The notes under the pieces: generated by a model | The model's database searches: none | What the model was told of the DNA's origin: nothing | The model's input: only the letters and a program-made list of their open reading frames with translations | Made by a program: the position numbers and the translations under genes | NCBI GenBank assembly: GCA_963682175.1 | Contig: OY821786.1 | Coordinates: 24,636,501 to 24,700,500, forward strand | Origin: Triglochin maritima | Lineage: Eukaryota; Streptophyta; Magnoliopsida; Alismatales; Juncaginaceae | Direction: 5' to 3' | Length of the DNA stretch: 64,000 nucleotides | Part shown: one piece after another, positions 22,848 to 33,367 of the stretch | How positions within the stretch are numbered: position 1 is the first letter of the stretch | Layout of the letters: every line of letters begins with the position of its first letter

Positions 22848-23457
22848 GACCGGTGAAGGTTAAAGTCGGGTAAATACACTACATCGGTCGACCGCCCGAA
22901 GGGACCCAGTCGACCGTTGGTCGTCTTCAACCTCACGGCAGCCGAGGATTTACGTCGTTTTCGTTACCGGGGAGGTCTCCGACCTCCCCCGACCGACCAA
23001 CATAACCCTCCCACGACGGTGAGTAACCACAAAGCACACTAAGAAGCGACATACCTTTTAAACGCAACGAATCCGCCGGAGCCTCGCTCGCGCCTCCGTT
23101 GCCTCTTTACAGCAACCCCTTGCCTACGCCTCACGTCCTCTCCTCCGCGACTCCCAGCTCAACACCGCACACCTGAGCAGCCGCAACGTCCTCTGGTCGA
23201 ATGAAGAGAAGAGAGAAGAAAGTGAGAGAGATGGATGTATGCAATGGAAGAAGAGGAAGGAAAGAGGGACGGATTTTGGTTATAAAACCCAAAACCAAAC
23301 CCCCAACAGCAACCTCCTCCCTCAACACCACCCTACAGCCCCCCAACCCATCACCTTCCTTTTCCTTTCCCGTGCAACCCATTGTTCATCACCCCTTCCC
23401 CATGCAAACCACTTCTTAACCACCCATTAATCCCTAATCGGGTTTAGGGTTGTAACA
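22848..23457 (-). repeat. Truncated 3' LTR of the Tekay-like element
   Basis: Matches 36999-37609 of the 5' LTR at roughly 95% by eye, and stops at 22848 where the GA satellite starts. It ends ...TTGTAACA at 23457 beside the polypurine tract. It keeps one palindrome pair, CGGTCGACCG at 22885 and CAGTCGACCG at 22907, again 22 bp apart. Confidence 0.88.
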
Positions 23458-23475
23458 ATCCACCCAACTTAAAAG
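23458..23475 (-). other. Polypurine tract of the Tekay-like element
   Basis: The minus strand reads AAGTTGGGTGGAT directly before the LTR start TGTTACAAC. It primes plus-strand DNA synthesis in this class of elements. Its place right after the chromodomain stop is typical. Confidence 0.7.
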
Positions 23476-23500
23476 GATTTCGTCCCGAAATCAAAGCAAA

Positions 23501-24701
23501 CTACTCACCGAAAAGCTCTGGATACTGTTTTCTGATTTCCTCCTCGATCTCCCAAGTGGCCTCGCGCTCGCTGTGATACTGCCACCTGACCTTCACCATC
23601 GGAATGGTTCTCCTCCTGAGCTGATGATCCATACGATCGACTATCTCGACTGGTCTCTCCTCGAGTGACAAGTCCTGCTGGATCTCTGGCACAGCAATCT
23701 CAATCACGTGATCTGGATCTGCAACGTACTTCCTCAGCATCGATATATGGAAGATGTTGTGAAGACCAGAGAACTGCGGTGGCAATGCAATCCGGTAGGC
23801 AACCTCTCCAACTCGGTCGAGGATCTCAAACGGCCCAACACACCTCGGACTGAGCTTCCCCTTCTTCCCAAACCTCATCACACCTCGGGCTGGGGAAATC
23901 TTCAGAAACACGTGGTCGCCCAGCTCGAAACTCAACACCTGTTTGCGTCGATCAGCATAAGTCTTCTGTCTGCTCTGTGCTGTGGCCAATCTCCTACGGA
24001 TCACGTCAACCTTCTCTACATACATCTACACAATCTCTGGACCCACTAACTGCCTCTCGCCCACGTCACTCCAGCATACCGGTGATGTGCAAGGCCTCCC
24101 GTACAATGCCTCGTACGGTGTCATCCCAATACTCGAATGGTAGCTGTTGTTGTAGGCGAACTTTATCAGCGGCAAGTGCTCATCCCAGGGTCCTGCCCAA
24201 TCCAGTGTGCATGCCCTCAGCATATTCTCCAAGGTCTGAATCGTCCTCTCTGACTGGCCATCTGTCTACGGGTGGAACGTTGTACTGAACCTCAGACGCG
24301 TCCCAAAAGCCTGCTGCAGACTCCCCCAAAATCTGGAAGTGAAAAGAGGATCTCGATCGGAGATGATGCTCACTGGCACTCCATGCAGCCTGACTATCTC
24401 CTCTACGTACAGCTTAGCCAGACCCTCCAAAGGCAACGTGGTCCTGATCGCTAAGAAGTGCGCAGACTTGGTCAGTCGATCGACTATCACCCAAATCACG
24501 TCGTGGAATCTCCTCATCTTCGGGAAACCCGTGACAAAATCCATCGCCACGTGCTCCCACTTCCACTCAGGAAGCTCAATGCACTGCATCGGTCCCGCTG
24601 GTCGCTGGTCGCTGATGCTCAATCTTCACCTGCTCACAGACTAAGCATCGCTCCACAAACTCTGCGATATCCCTCTTCATGCCCTTCCACCAGAAGTTCC
24701 G
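23501..24701 (-). pseudogene. pol: Integrase and C-terminal chromodomain of Tekay-like pol
   Basis: In minus order there is an interrupted zinc-binding region (RCLVCEQVK just before 24622), then the rve core with [14 protein letters not shown] and SDRDPLFTS (first two acidic catalytic residues), and the third in a TDGQSE context near 24260. TAG stops at 24266-24268 and 24026-24028 break it, and a 7-bp tandem duplication (GCGACCA, near 24600) shifts the frame. The tail from 24025 has FGKKGKLSPRCVGPFEIL and, at the end, EERPVEIVDRMD...VKVRW...EATWEIEEEIR, a chromodomain of the type that in relatives directs insertion to modified chromatin. Not functional as it stands. Confidence 0.88.
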
Positions 24702-26180
24702 CTACAGGTCCTTATACATCTTCGTGCTCCCCGGGTGAATGGTGTATCTCACTCTGTGTGCCTCCTTCATGATGTCATCTCTCAGCCCATCGACCTTCGG
24801 CACCCAGATTCGACTCCTGAACCTCAAACAACCATCAACCCCTACACTGAAGTCTGACTCATCTCTGAAAGCCAACTGTAGCAGACCAGCTAACTCCTCA
24901 TCCCCAAGCTGAGCCTGCACCACCCGTGAGACTGTCTGCGGCTCCACCCGAAGCCCAACAATCACTGCTCCCTCTGAACCCTCTGTGAAAGGTCTCCACT
25001 CTGACAATGCCTCGAGTAGCCTCCACTCCTGGATGCACAAACTCGCAACCGAAACCTCCACCTTCCTGCTCAGCGCATCTGCAACCGAATTCGCCTTCCC
25101 CAGATGATAGGAGATGATGAAGTCGTAGTCCTTAATGAACTCAAACCATCTGCGCTGCCTCATATTCAACACCTTCTGCGAGAACAAATACTTAAGGCTC
25201 TGATGATCTGTGAAGACCTCGAACCGCTCGCCATAAAGATAGTGCCGCCAGGTCTTCAACGCGTGAACTACCGCTGCTCCAGATCGTGAGTAGGGTAGTT
25301 CTTCTCGTGCACCTTTAGCTGCCTCGAAGCGTACGCCACCACATTCCCGTGCTGCATCAGAACACAGCCCAAGCTAATCCCTGACGCATCGTTGTATATC
25401 ACATAACCTCCACTGCCACTCGGTAGAGTCAGAATAGGTGCTGTCGTCAATCGTCTCTTCAGCTCCTGAAAGTTGTCCTCGCACTTCTGGGACCAAACAA
25501 ACTTAACGCCCTTCTGCATCAATGCTGTCAGCGGCGATGCAAGTCTGGAGAAATCCTGGATGAACCGTCTGTAATACCCTGTTAGTCCCACAAAACTCCT
25601 GATCTCCGTCACGCTCGTCGGGGATCTCCACTGAGTCACAACCTCGACCTTCGCCGGATCCACCGAAATCCCATCCGCTGACACAATATGCCACGGAAAA
25701 GCCACCCGATCCAACCAAAACTCACACTTCGTGTGCTTGGCATAGAGCTGCTGATCCCTCAAGATGCCAAGCACAATCCTCAGGTGCTCTCTATGCTGCT
25801 CTCTGTCAGGCGAGTATACCAAGATGTCGTCCACCAATAAAACGACAAATCTGTCGAGGTACGGCTGAAAAGTCCTATTCATCAGATCCATGAATGCTGC
25901 ATGTGTATTCGTTAGTCCAAATGGCATCACCAAGAACTCGTAGTGGCCGTACCGCGTCCTGAAGGCTGTCTTCTGAACATCTGCCTCCCTGATCTGCAAC
26001 TGGTGATAACCCAAACGCAGATCGCTGTCTGCAACTGATCAACAAGTCATCAATCCTGGGCAAAGGGTACCGGTTCCGAATGATAACCTTATTCAGCATC
26101 CTATAGTCGATGCACATCCGCAACGATGCATCCTTCTTCTTCACGAAGAGCACAGGCGCTCCCCATGGAGAAACACTCGG
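24702..26180 (-). pseudogene. pol: Reverse transcriptase and RNase H of Tekay-like pol
   Basis: Reading the minus strand gives [17 protein letters not shown] (near 26150), then [25 protein letters not shown] and the catalytic LVDD (25826-25837, a Leu where Tyr or Ile is usual). RNase H follows with [13 protein letters not shown], a VFTDHQSLKYL motif and VADALSRK near 25060. Frames break near 26030 and 25265, and a TAG at 24702-24704 ends the stretch. These enzymes copy element RNA into DNA in the cytoplasmic particle. The pieces are recognisable throughout but cannot make one polypeptide. Confidence 0.88.
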
Positions 26181-27128
26181 TCAAATGAACCCGGAGTCCA
26201 TCAACTCCTGCAACTGCTTCTTCAGTTCTGTCAACTCAGCAGGTGCTATACGATACGGAGACTTCGACTGAGGTGTCGTACCCGCCACCAACTCAATGCC
26301 AAACTCGATCTCTCGGTGCGGCGGTAATGCTGGAATCTCTGCTTGAAATACGTCCGGGAACTCCTGCACAACCTCTATATCCTCCAGCCTCCTCGTCTCA
26401 GGATCTGGAACAACTAGCGTCGCCACAAACGCTCTGCATCCCTGTTGTATCAGTCTCTGTGCCTTAACTGCACACACAATCAGACGACCCCCTCTACTCC
26501 TCGTGCCTCTGATCAAAACGTCTGGCAAGACCTCCATCGGAATCAGGATCTTCTTCTCGCGGCAAAAGACCCGCACGTCGTACTGTGACAGCCAGTCCAT
26601 CCCCAGTATGACGTCAATGTCCACCATCGGTAACAAGATCAGATCTGTCGGAAAATCATGGTCTCCCGAAGCAACTGTGGTGTCAGGGAAAAAGCTCCCC
26701 ACAGTGCCCATCTCACCCATAGGCGTGCTGACCTCGAAAACATCAGTCAGCAGCACAGGGGTCCGACCCAACTCGCCAGCAAACTTCTCCGAAATGAAGG
26801 AGTGAGTGGCGCCGCAATCAAACAACACACGCGCTACCAAACCAGAAACAGAAATTGTACCTTCCACGACGGTGTTGGAGTCCCTCGCCTCCTCAGCCTG
26901 AATAGTGAAGACTCGCCCGGTCTTCCTCCCCTGTCCTGGTGAAACGACTGATCGGCTAACTCTGCCTCTCCCTGCCACTGGCGGTCCAGACCTTCTGCTA
27001 GGCTCTCCCTGCCTAGTCGGGCACTCCCGAATGAAGTGACCCAACTGCCCACATCCTATGCAAGCTCCAGTGCTCCTGAAGCACTCCTGATCTGGGTGAA
27101 ACCTCCCACAGAACATGCATGCTCCAGA
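26181..27128 (-). pseudogene. Zinc knuckle and aspartic protease of Tekay-like gag-pol
   Basis: The open stretch from about 27116 begins with a CX2CX4HX4C knuckle (CIGCGQLGHFIREC, about residue 19) and continues into an RVP-type aspartic protease with FDCGATHSFIS, where Cys replaces the common Ser or Thr, and ILGMDWL. The start of reverse transcriptase (FPDVFQAEIPALPPHREIEF) follows before a TGA at 26181-26183, which by comparison with family members is probably a mutated CGA (Arg). It links to gag upstream and reverse transcriptase downstream in the same frame. Confidence 0.85.
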
Positions 27129-27893
27129 CTAACGTGCCCCTCCTCCATCGAACCTGGGCCTCTTGCCCGGGTTCCCTGCACCACAGCCAACAGCTCGGTT
27201 ACCGATGCTCACTGGTGCCTTCCTCGCCTCCTGAAGACACTCCCTCTGGTCCTGCTAGATGATGGTAGCATGCTTCACCGCATCTGCAAGGATCCGCGGC
27301 ATGCTGTTGATCACAAGTGATCGGAGCGGCTGCCTCAGTCCCTTTACAAACTTCCTCGCCCGCTGCTCTGGGGTCACACAAATCTCAGGGCAGTAACGCT
27401 CCAAAGTGTTGAACCTGCTGATGTAACTCACTAGAGTCATCTCCTACTGCTCCAGTGACATAAACTCCTCCCTCTTCCGATCCCTGATGTGCTGGGGAAA
27501 GTATTGCTCGTGAAACACCTCCAGAAACGCCTCCCAGCTGACGTCCTCACGGTCCTCAAACAAAACCGTGGACGTGGTCCTCTACTAGTTGGCCGCCTCG
27601 CCATCAAACACATAGGTGGCCAGATCCACCCTCCTCTCAGGTGCGACTCCAATCACTCGGAAGATCTTCTCCATCCTGAAGATCCGGTCCTCTGCTACCT
27701 CTGGAGCACTCCTGCCATCAAAACTCGGCGGGTGCTGACGCATAAACTGATCATGCTCAGCGCCCACCCCGCCCTACACGTTCTGGGCTGCCTGACGCTC
27801 CAGAAACTCACCCAACCTGTCCCAGTTGGCGCCTCCAGTGTCGTCACTGGCATCGCGATCACGCAGAGAACTCCTCACGCGTCTAGGGGCCAT
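27129..27893 (-). pseudogene. gag: Gag of Tekay-like element (several TAG stops)
   Basis: ATG at 27893 (MAPRRVRSSLRDRDASDD) lies 112 bases from the primer-binding site. The retrotransposon gag core is seen as FMRQHPPSFDG and ATYVFDGEAAN, then SYISRFNTLERYCPE. Stops at 27774-27776, 27582-27587 (two in a row), 27444-27446, 27255-27257 and 27129-27131 are all TAG. Several sit where relatives have Gln or Trp. The gene is dead, and its damage pattern is notable (see findings). Confidence 0.82.
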
Positions 27894-28004
27894 CTGACAG
27901 AAGAAACAAACACAACTTCAGCCATGAATGCATGCTAAAAGATAAAATGCATGCATCCTATTACTACAAGGGTGATTTCATTGGGAACCGCATAGGAAAC
28001 GACC

Positions 28005-28016
28005 GCTCTGATACCA
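28005..28016 (-). other. Primer-binding site of the Tekay-like element
   Basis: TGGTATCAGAGC on the minus strand, complementary to initiator-Met tRNA. It lies three bases from the LTR that starts at 28020. Confidence 0.9.
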
Positions 28017-28019
28017 AAT

Positions 28020-28628
28020 TGAACATCCCGAAACAGCAGAAATTTAAAAATTTATCATCAAGGAAATAGTAAATAATCAAAGACGGGACTGTTACTTCTC
28101 ATAAAACATATAAGCGGTGCACCATATTACATCAGAGTTTGTCAAAATGGTACACGATTACAACCGAGCAACAAAAGGAAGATAAACGTAATCATGTCGA
28201 CCTCAGTGGTCCGAATAGAGGATCCGATACCAAGATGCGCGCGCCCGCTGATCACCACCCAACTGGACCTACTGCGGTCCTAAAAACGATGCAACAACAA
28301 TGCCTGAGTTTCCATAAGGTAACCCCGTATGCCAAGCTCACCTATATGCATGCAGTAGTACAAATGAACCTATCATACTAGTAGCATGTCATGTCATAGA
28401 CAGTATGGAAAACAGTTCCCCCGAAGGGTAACATGGGACATCAGTCCGACAATCATCATCGGGTCTCCCGAGAAGACCTACCGTAGGCACATACAGTCTA
28501 ACGGAACAAGACGTGATACTCCCCACACGCGGCTACACTAATCAAGGGGTTCGGCAGGGAGCATCCGCCAGGTCCGCGCCATAAGAAACAGATCTGTAAC
28601 TTCGTGGTCGAAACCACACCAACGGAGT
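28020..28628 (-). repeat. 5' LTR of the Tekay-like element, inner part
   Basis: This starts TGAACATCCC next to the primer-binding site and runs to the insertion point of the Athila-type element. Together with 36026-37609 it makes a 2193-bp LTR. The last five bases, GGAGT, are the target-site duplication. No gene is seen in it. Confidence 0.85.
28624..28628. other. Target-site duplication GGAGT, left copy
   Basis: GGAGT immediately precedes the LTR start TGATGAG at 28629 and is repeated at 36021-36025 directly after the other LTR end. This proves a single clean integration of the intervening 7392-bp element. Confidence 0.95.
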
Positions 28629-29200
28629 TGATGAGAATTAAATTTATACCGCAAGTGCACGGCGTCAATGAAGACGTGGCAAGTACGGGTCGAACACAAG
28701 GAGGGAGAGATTTCGTTGTTAGTGTGATTTCGATTGAGGGGAAGAAGGGAGAGAAGAATTAATTTGGGTTTTTGGGGTTTTTGGTTTAATTAACTAAAGT
28801 ACGAAACAAAAGCAATTAAAATTAAAACAAGAACAAAGAGAGAAATCCGTGGGGTGGAGGTTTAGACTTAGGTTTAGAGTAGAGAATTACTGAAACTTAT
28901 TGTAAATCATGTTAGTTATGAAGCATTACAAGATAAATGACTTAACATAAACTCAAGTAATCAAAATACACTAATCATGAACTTAAAATAATAACATGCA
29001 TTCATCATTCTCTAACCCTAATTCCATCACCTCCACCCTTTGGAGAGAGTTAGAAACTCATGGAGGGAGGAAGAAGAAGAGGTCCTTGAGACATTAAAAG
29101 AAAACTAAAACAAGAATTAAAAGAACAGAATTTTATTAATAAAACTAAGGTACACAAATAAGAACAACAACCAAGGACCCTATTTACATCGTTCTCGGGT

Positions 29201-29209
29201 CTATTTATA
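29201..29209 (-). promoter_or_regulatory. TATA box of Athila-type LTR
   Basis: TATAAATAG on the minus strand, with an identical copy in the other LTR at 35405-35413. A palindrome pair lies 89 bp upstream in minus sense. Confidence 0.7.
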
Positions 29210-29298
29210 GTTGCTACAAGGGACTTAGGTATAGAATTGGATAGTACACGTGTCCATACACGAGTGGACGAAGTTGGGACACACGGATCGACCAATGG

Positions 29299-29346
29299 GC
29301 GGCGGAATCGCCGCACATCATGTGTATTGTGCGGCGGATTCGCCTC
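29299..29346. promoter_or_regulatory. Pair of GCGGCG-N4-CGCCGC dyads, 32-bp spacing (3' LTR)
   Basis: Sixteen-base dyads begin at 29299 and 29331, exactly 32 bp apart. The same pair recurs at 35503/35535, 39525/39557, 40776/40808 and 46064/46096 in the other LTRs, always 32 bp apart though the bases drift. It sits in U3, upstream of the TATA box. Confidence 0.85.
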
Positions 29347-29816
29347 CCACGTTGGTCGGATTTAATCAGGATTTTTGTCACGCGTTTATGGTATGATTTG
29401 ATCTTTATTTGCGTGTCTGGATGATTTCTTTCCATTGTCTTGAGCTCCGGATTAATTCCTTCCATTGTTGGAGATTTATAGTTGATTTTTCTTTTGACTT
29501 TTCCAACAAAATAACTTGATCCTTTTCTTTTGCAATTAAGTCCTTGGCATTTTGCAATTAAGTCCTTGACCTTTTTGTGATTAGCTCCTTGAATGCTTTT
29601 ATGCTTGGATGCATTTCCAATTGAAACCCGATAAACTTGAATTCGGTCTTTATGATAGAAGTGAATCTTTTGCACACGTTTATGCTCGGAATGTTGGTAA
29701 ATTGCATTCAGGTCCCTGTATTATGTAAATAAGACTAAACACATACCTTAGTAGCATTTATTGATGTAAAAGTAATCTAAATGAAAGACATATGATGCAA
29801 TGTATGCAATGCATCA

Positions 29817-30940
29817 AATACCCCCACACCTAGATTTTGCTAGTCCCTAGCAAAACAGAATATAAGAAAAATAAAAACAGGGAAATCCTAACTCACTTTC
29901 GTAGGAATCACGGTTGCACTTAGCATGTGCAACAAGCCTTTAAACCTCTTTGTTGCCAAGGAGGAGGAGTGTTGTCTCCTGAGGGTTTTCAGCGGATACA
30001 CCCACAAAATCCTGAATCAACATTTCATTAATAGCTCTCAATATCCATACCTCAACTTTATACATCTCACTAAGAATTTTTGCATGCTCATTATATAAAT
30101 CTAACTCATTAAAAATATGACTTGGTCTTTGTTCCTCCAACATTCACACCACTAACCCTTCTATACATGTTTATCACTTAAATTATTTTGCACGCCTCCT
30201 CTGGTGGTGAAGTATCATTTGGATCAACCATGGCATGGATCATTCTTTTAGCTTTGGGCCTTGAGTATCTTAAAGTATTTTTTTTCCCCCCGTGATTCAA
30301 CACATTTGCTTTTCCTTTTTGACACTTATACCCTTTTTGCATTCGTGTAGCGAGTTTGGTCGATAATCCCGAGCTGGAAGACTCAAGTTACCGGGTTTCA
30401 AGATACCCCTACGGACCAGTGACTCGAAGGCTTGGGCTTTTGTAATCATTTTGCAAAATGTGTTTTCCTCACTTTATTTTTATTTTATTTTACTTTTATT
30501 TTCCTCAAGGCTTAATTGCTATTAGAAGTCCACACTTCCCGGTATATTTTCCTCAACCTCTGCTTTTTATCAACCACTTCAAAGATTTGATTCATCCAAT
30601 TTAAGTGCATACATGTCTTACAAGGGTCATGGGTTATTTCTTTGGAACCTAGATTTATGTCATAATTTCTACAAGCAGAACTATATAATAAGGAACAAAA
30701 ACTTAATGCAATTTGTACACGGGTTTTGGCAGTTCAATCTTAAGCTATGTCATAGAATATTGAATTTTTTTTTTTCTTCTAAGAAATAAAGCAGAACAGA
30801 AAATCAAATAGATAGATATGTACATATATAAACACCCCCCCACACCTAAATCATGCATTGTCCTCAATGTATGCATAGATAAAATAAATGCGCTTATTAC
30901 CTGAGTCGGCTTGCGGTAGAGGGGTTGAGTTTGCTCAAAG
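29817..30940 (-). other. 3' non-coding region with polypurine tract and a second copy
   Basis: The polypurine tract TAGGTGTGGGGGTATT (minus strand) touches the LTR at 29817. A second, similar tract (TAGGTGTGGGGGGGTG) lies at about 30833-30848, just after the gag-protease stop. No conserved coding signal was found here, though the region is closely matched at 41318-42330 in the neighbouring array. A 67-codon open stretch at 29940-30143 shows no recognised family. Confidence 0.65.
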
Positions 30941-33367
30941 TCAACCATAATCAGAACTGGATTGAATGACACCATGTTGGTGCATGTATCCAGTTGAATT
31001 GTTCCCCATGTTGACTTGAGGAAAAGATTCCACTCTTCTCACTTGAATTGGTTCGCTTGTTTGCTCGAGTGATGGTGGTTGAGTAAATGAATCACTCCCT
31101 TTTTTCTTACTTCCTTTTTGCTTATGTGATGATTTATTTGATTCAGAATTCTGATAAATACGTGCTCTCATCACAACATCACTTGGGTTGCATATTATTT
31201 CTGGCTCATTATCAATATGGAAGATATTAAATTCTGCTTTTAAGTTCCCGAAAGATAATTGCATGAGTCCGTTTCGACAGTTTATTAATGCTTCCGAAGT
31301 GGCTAAAAATGGTCTACCTAGAATTACAGGGATTTGTCGATTAGGATTTACAACAGGTTCAGTATCAAGTACGACAAAATCCACTGGATAAATGAAGTCC
31401 CCAACCTTAATCAAAACGTCCTCTACTATACCTCTTGGTTTCTTAACAGAACAATCAGCGAATTGGAGGGTTGTCCTAGAGGGTTTCAGTGGACCAAGGT
31501 TGAGTTGCTCGTAGACAGAAAATGGGAGCAAGTTAACGCTTGCACCAAGGTCTAGAAGGGCTTTATTGATAAATGTATCTCCTATTGAACATGAAATTGT
31601 GGGACACCCCGGGTCCTTATATTTTATAGGAGATGTGTTGGAAAGAATTGAGCATATGTTTGCAGTTAAGAATGCCTTCTTTGGTACATTTGTTTTTCTC
31701 TTTTTAGTGCACAAATCTTTCAAGAATTTAGCATAAGCAGGTATTTGTTGAATCATATCTAAGAGTGGAATATTCACCTTAACTTGCTTAAATACTTCCA
31801 GGATTTTCTCTATTTGTGCACTAGAGTTCTTTTTGAGTCTATTGGGAAATGGGGCTTTAGGCACATAGACTCGCTCAGGTTCAGGTTGAGCTACAGGTTC
31901 AGGTTGGGTAGGTGGATTTGGCTTTTCAATTTGGACGTCGGGTTCAATGGTCAAGTCATATGTGGGTGCTTGATGGCTAGATTGATTAGTCATTCTAGGG
32001 TTTACCACATTATTGTCAATTTGTCTTCCGGACCGTAATGATACTACAGCATTGATTTGTTGGAACGGTCCTTCCTCATTAACCATTTGAACCGGTCTAG
32101 GGTTGTTATTTCCTGAAGGTGGTTGATAAGGTTGATATTGATTATTAGTTCTGGGGTTCACCTCAGGTTGGCTTGGAAATTGGCCCTTTTCTCTTTCACC
32201 TATTATCTGTGCTAATTGGCTGACCTGTGTCTCTAGCCTTTGGAATGATTGGTTGGTTGTTTGTATAAAAGTTGTCATTAAAGTTTCTAATTTTGTCAAC
32301 CTAACCTCATGATTTCCATTGTTATTACCCCCAGATGATGTATTATTTTGGTTATATGGGGTTTGTTGTTGTCTAGGAGATTGTCCTTGTTGGGTCCACG
32401 AAAAATTGGGATGATTACGCCAACCTGGGTTGTAGGTCGATGCGTAAGGATCATTTCTAGAATTGTTGTATGTGGCATTAACATGTTCCAGGTTCACACA
32501 ATCCTCCATTAAATGACCAGTCTGACCACATCTAGAGCAAGGGGTAGGGGATGCTTGTCGGGTTTGGTTTTGCAGTTCTAGACTTTCCATTCTACGCATT
32601 AGGGTAGCTAGTTTTGCCTCGGCCGCTATGTTGGAGTCTATAGCTAAGACACCTGGTCGGGTTTGACTCGCTATTCTAGATCCAATACTCGGATTGATGG
32701 GTGTTCTAGCATTGTCCCATTGCATACTATTTTCAGCTAAATCCTCAAGAAAAGTCCAGGCATCATTTTCATTTTTGGACATAAAGTTCCCTTGGCTCAC
32801 AGATTCTAGCATAACCCTAGATGTGGGTGTCAATCCCTCATAAATAATTTGGCATAATTGCCATTTTGGAATTCCGTGATGAGGGCATTGGGTCAAGACA
32901 CTTTTAAATCTTTCAAGATAGGAATAGAACGGCTCGCTCTCAGACTGAACGAATGCAACAATTTCATTCCTAATCTTCATAGTCTTATGGTTGGGGAAAT
33001 ATTTTTTTAAGAAAACTTGAACAAATTCGGCCCAACTTCTAACAGATCTTTCGGCTAGACTATATAGCCATTTCTTAGCGTCGTCTTTCAGTGCTAGAGG
33101 CACGAATTTCAGACGCACTGCCTCTTCAGGGATATGCTGGTATTGCATAAGAGAGCAGATTTCCTCAAATTCTCTAAGGAAGAGATATGGATCTTCCCTA
33201 GAGGTGAACTTAGGCAGCATACTCATGTATTGTGCCTTAAGTTCGAAGTCGCGACCCGGTATGGTGGGCATGACGATGCACGATGGCTGAGCAGCCATCG
33301 TTGGGTAGCACCGATCCCTCAAAGTTATAGGTTGCGCAACAGGCGGGTCCACTACATTCTCACCCAT
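30941..33367 (-). CDS. gag-pro: Athila-type gag-protease, intact 808 residues
   Basis: The ATG at 33367 (MGENVVDPP) is chosen because the same start is kept in the second copy at 59233, while the sequence upstream is not kept in frame. A retrotransposon gag domain spans about residues 45-240 (FLREFEEICSL, LKDDAKKWLYSL, FLKKYFPNHK). A CCHC knuckle CSRCGQTGHLMEDC follows, then a polar Gln/Asn-rich linker (NPYASTYNPGW-like region) and a coiled-coil-like stretch. The protease core has ALLDLGASVNLLP and VILGRPFLAT near residues 630-720. Leu in place of the usual Ser or Thr after the catalytic Asp is common in Athila-type elements. The frame then stops with no pol. It probably builds particles and may cleave Gag. 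Confidence 0.9.
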   Translation of the reverse strand: MGENVVDPPVAQPITLRDRCYPTMAAQPSCIVMPTIPGRDFELKAQYMSMLPKFTSREDPYLFLREFEEICSLMQYQHIPEEAVRLKFVPLALKDDAKKWLYSLAERSVRSWAEFVQVFLKKYFPNHKTMKIRNEIVAFVQSESEPFYSYLERFKSVLTQCPHHGIPKWQLCQIIYEGLTPTSRVMLESVSQGNFMSKNENDAWTFLEDLAENSMQWDNARTPINPSIGSRIASQTRPGVLAIDSNIAAEAKLATLMRRMESLELQNQTRQASPTPCSRCGQTGHLMEDCVNLEHVNATYNNSRNDPYASTYNPGWRNHPNFSWTQQGQSPRQQQTPYNQNNTSSGGNNNGNHEVRLTKLETLMTTFIQTTNQSFQRLETQVSQLAQIIGEREKGQFPSQPEVNPRTNNQYQPYQPPSGNNNPRPVQMVNEEGPFQQINAVVSLRSGRQIDNNVVNPRMTNQSSHQAPTYDLTIEPDVQIEKPNPPTQPEPVAQPEPERVYVPKAPFPNRLKKNSSAQIEKILEVFKQVKVNIPLLDMIQQIPAYAKFLKDLCTKKRKTNVPKKAFLTANICSILSNTSPIKYKDPGCPTISCSIGDTFINKALLDLGASVNLLPFSVYEQLNLGPLKPSRTTLQFADCSVKKPRGIVEDVLIKVGDFIYPVDFVVLDTEPVVNPNRQIPVILGRPFLATSEALINCRNGLMQLSFGNLKAEFNIFHIDNEPEIICNPSDVVMRARIYQNSESNKSSHKQKGSKKKGSDSFTQPPSLEQTSEPIQVRRVESFPQVNMGNNSTGYMHQHGVIQSSSDYG

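Larger units (their letters stand above)
28629..29816 (-). repeat. 3' LTR of the young Athila-type element
   Basis: 1188 bp, TGATGAG...GCATCA, next to the polypurine tract at 29817. TATAAATAG box on the minus strand at 29201-29209. Confidence 0.95.

Noticed and set aside
15281..22936. Very long open frames on the minus strand (up to 675 codons) rich in Ser, Leu and Pro, and Glu/Arg/Gly frames on the plus strand
   Set aside because: They arise because CT-only or GA-only DNA contains few stop codons. They overlap in several frames, have no domains and follow the satellite period.
29940..30143. 67-codon minus-strand frame in the Athila-type 3' region
   Set aside because: The matching regions at 40200 and 41450 do not keep the frame, and no domain is recognised.
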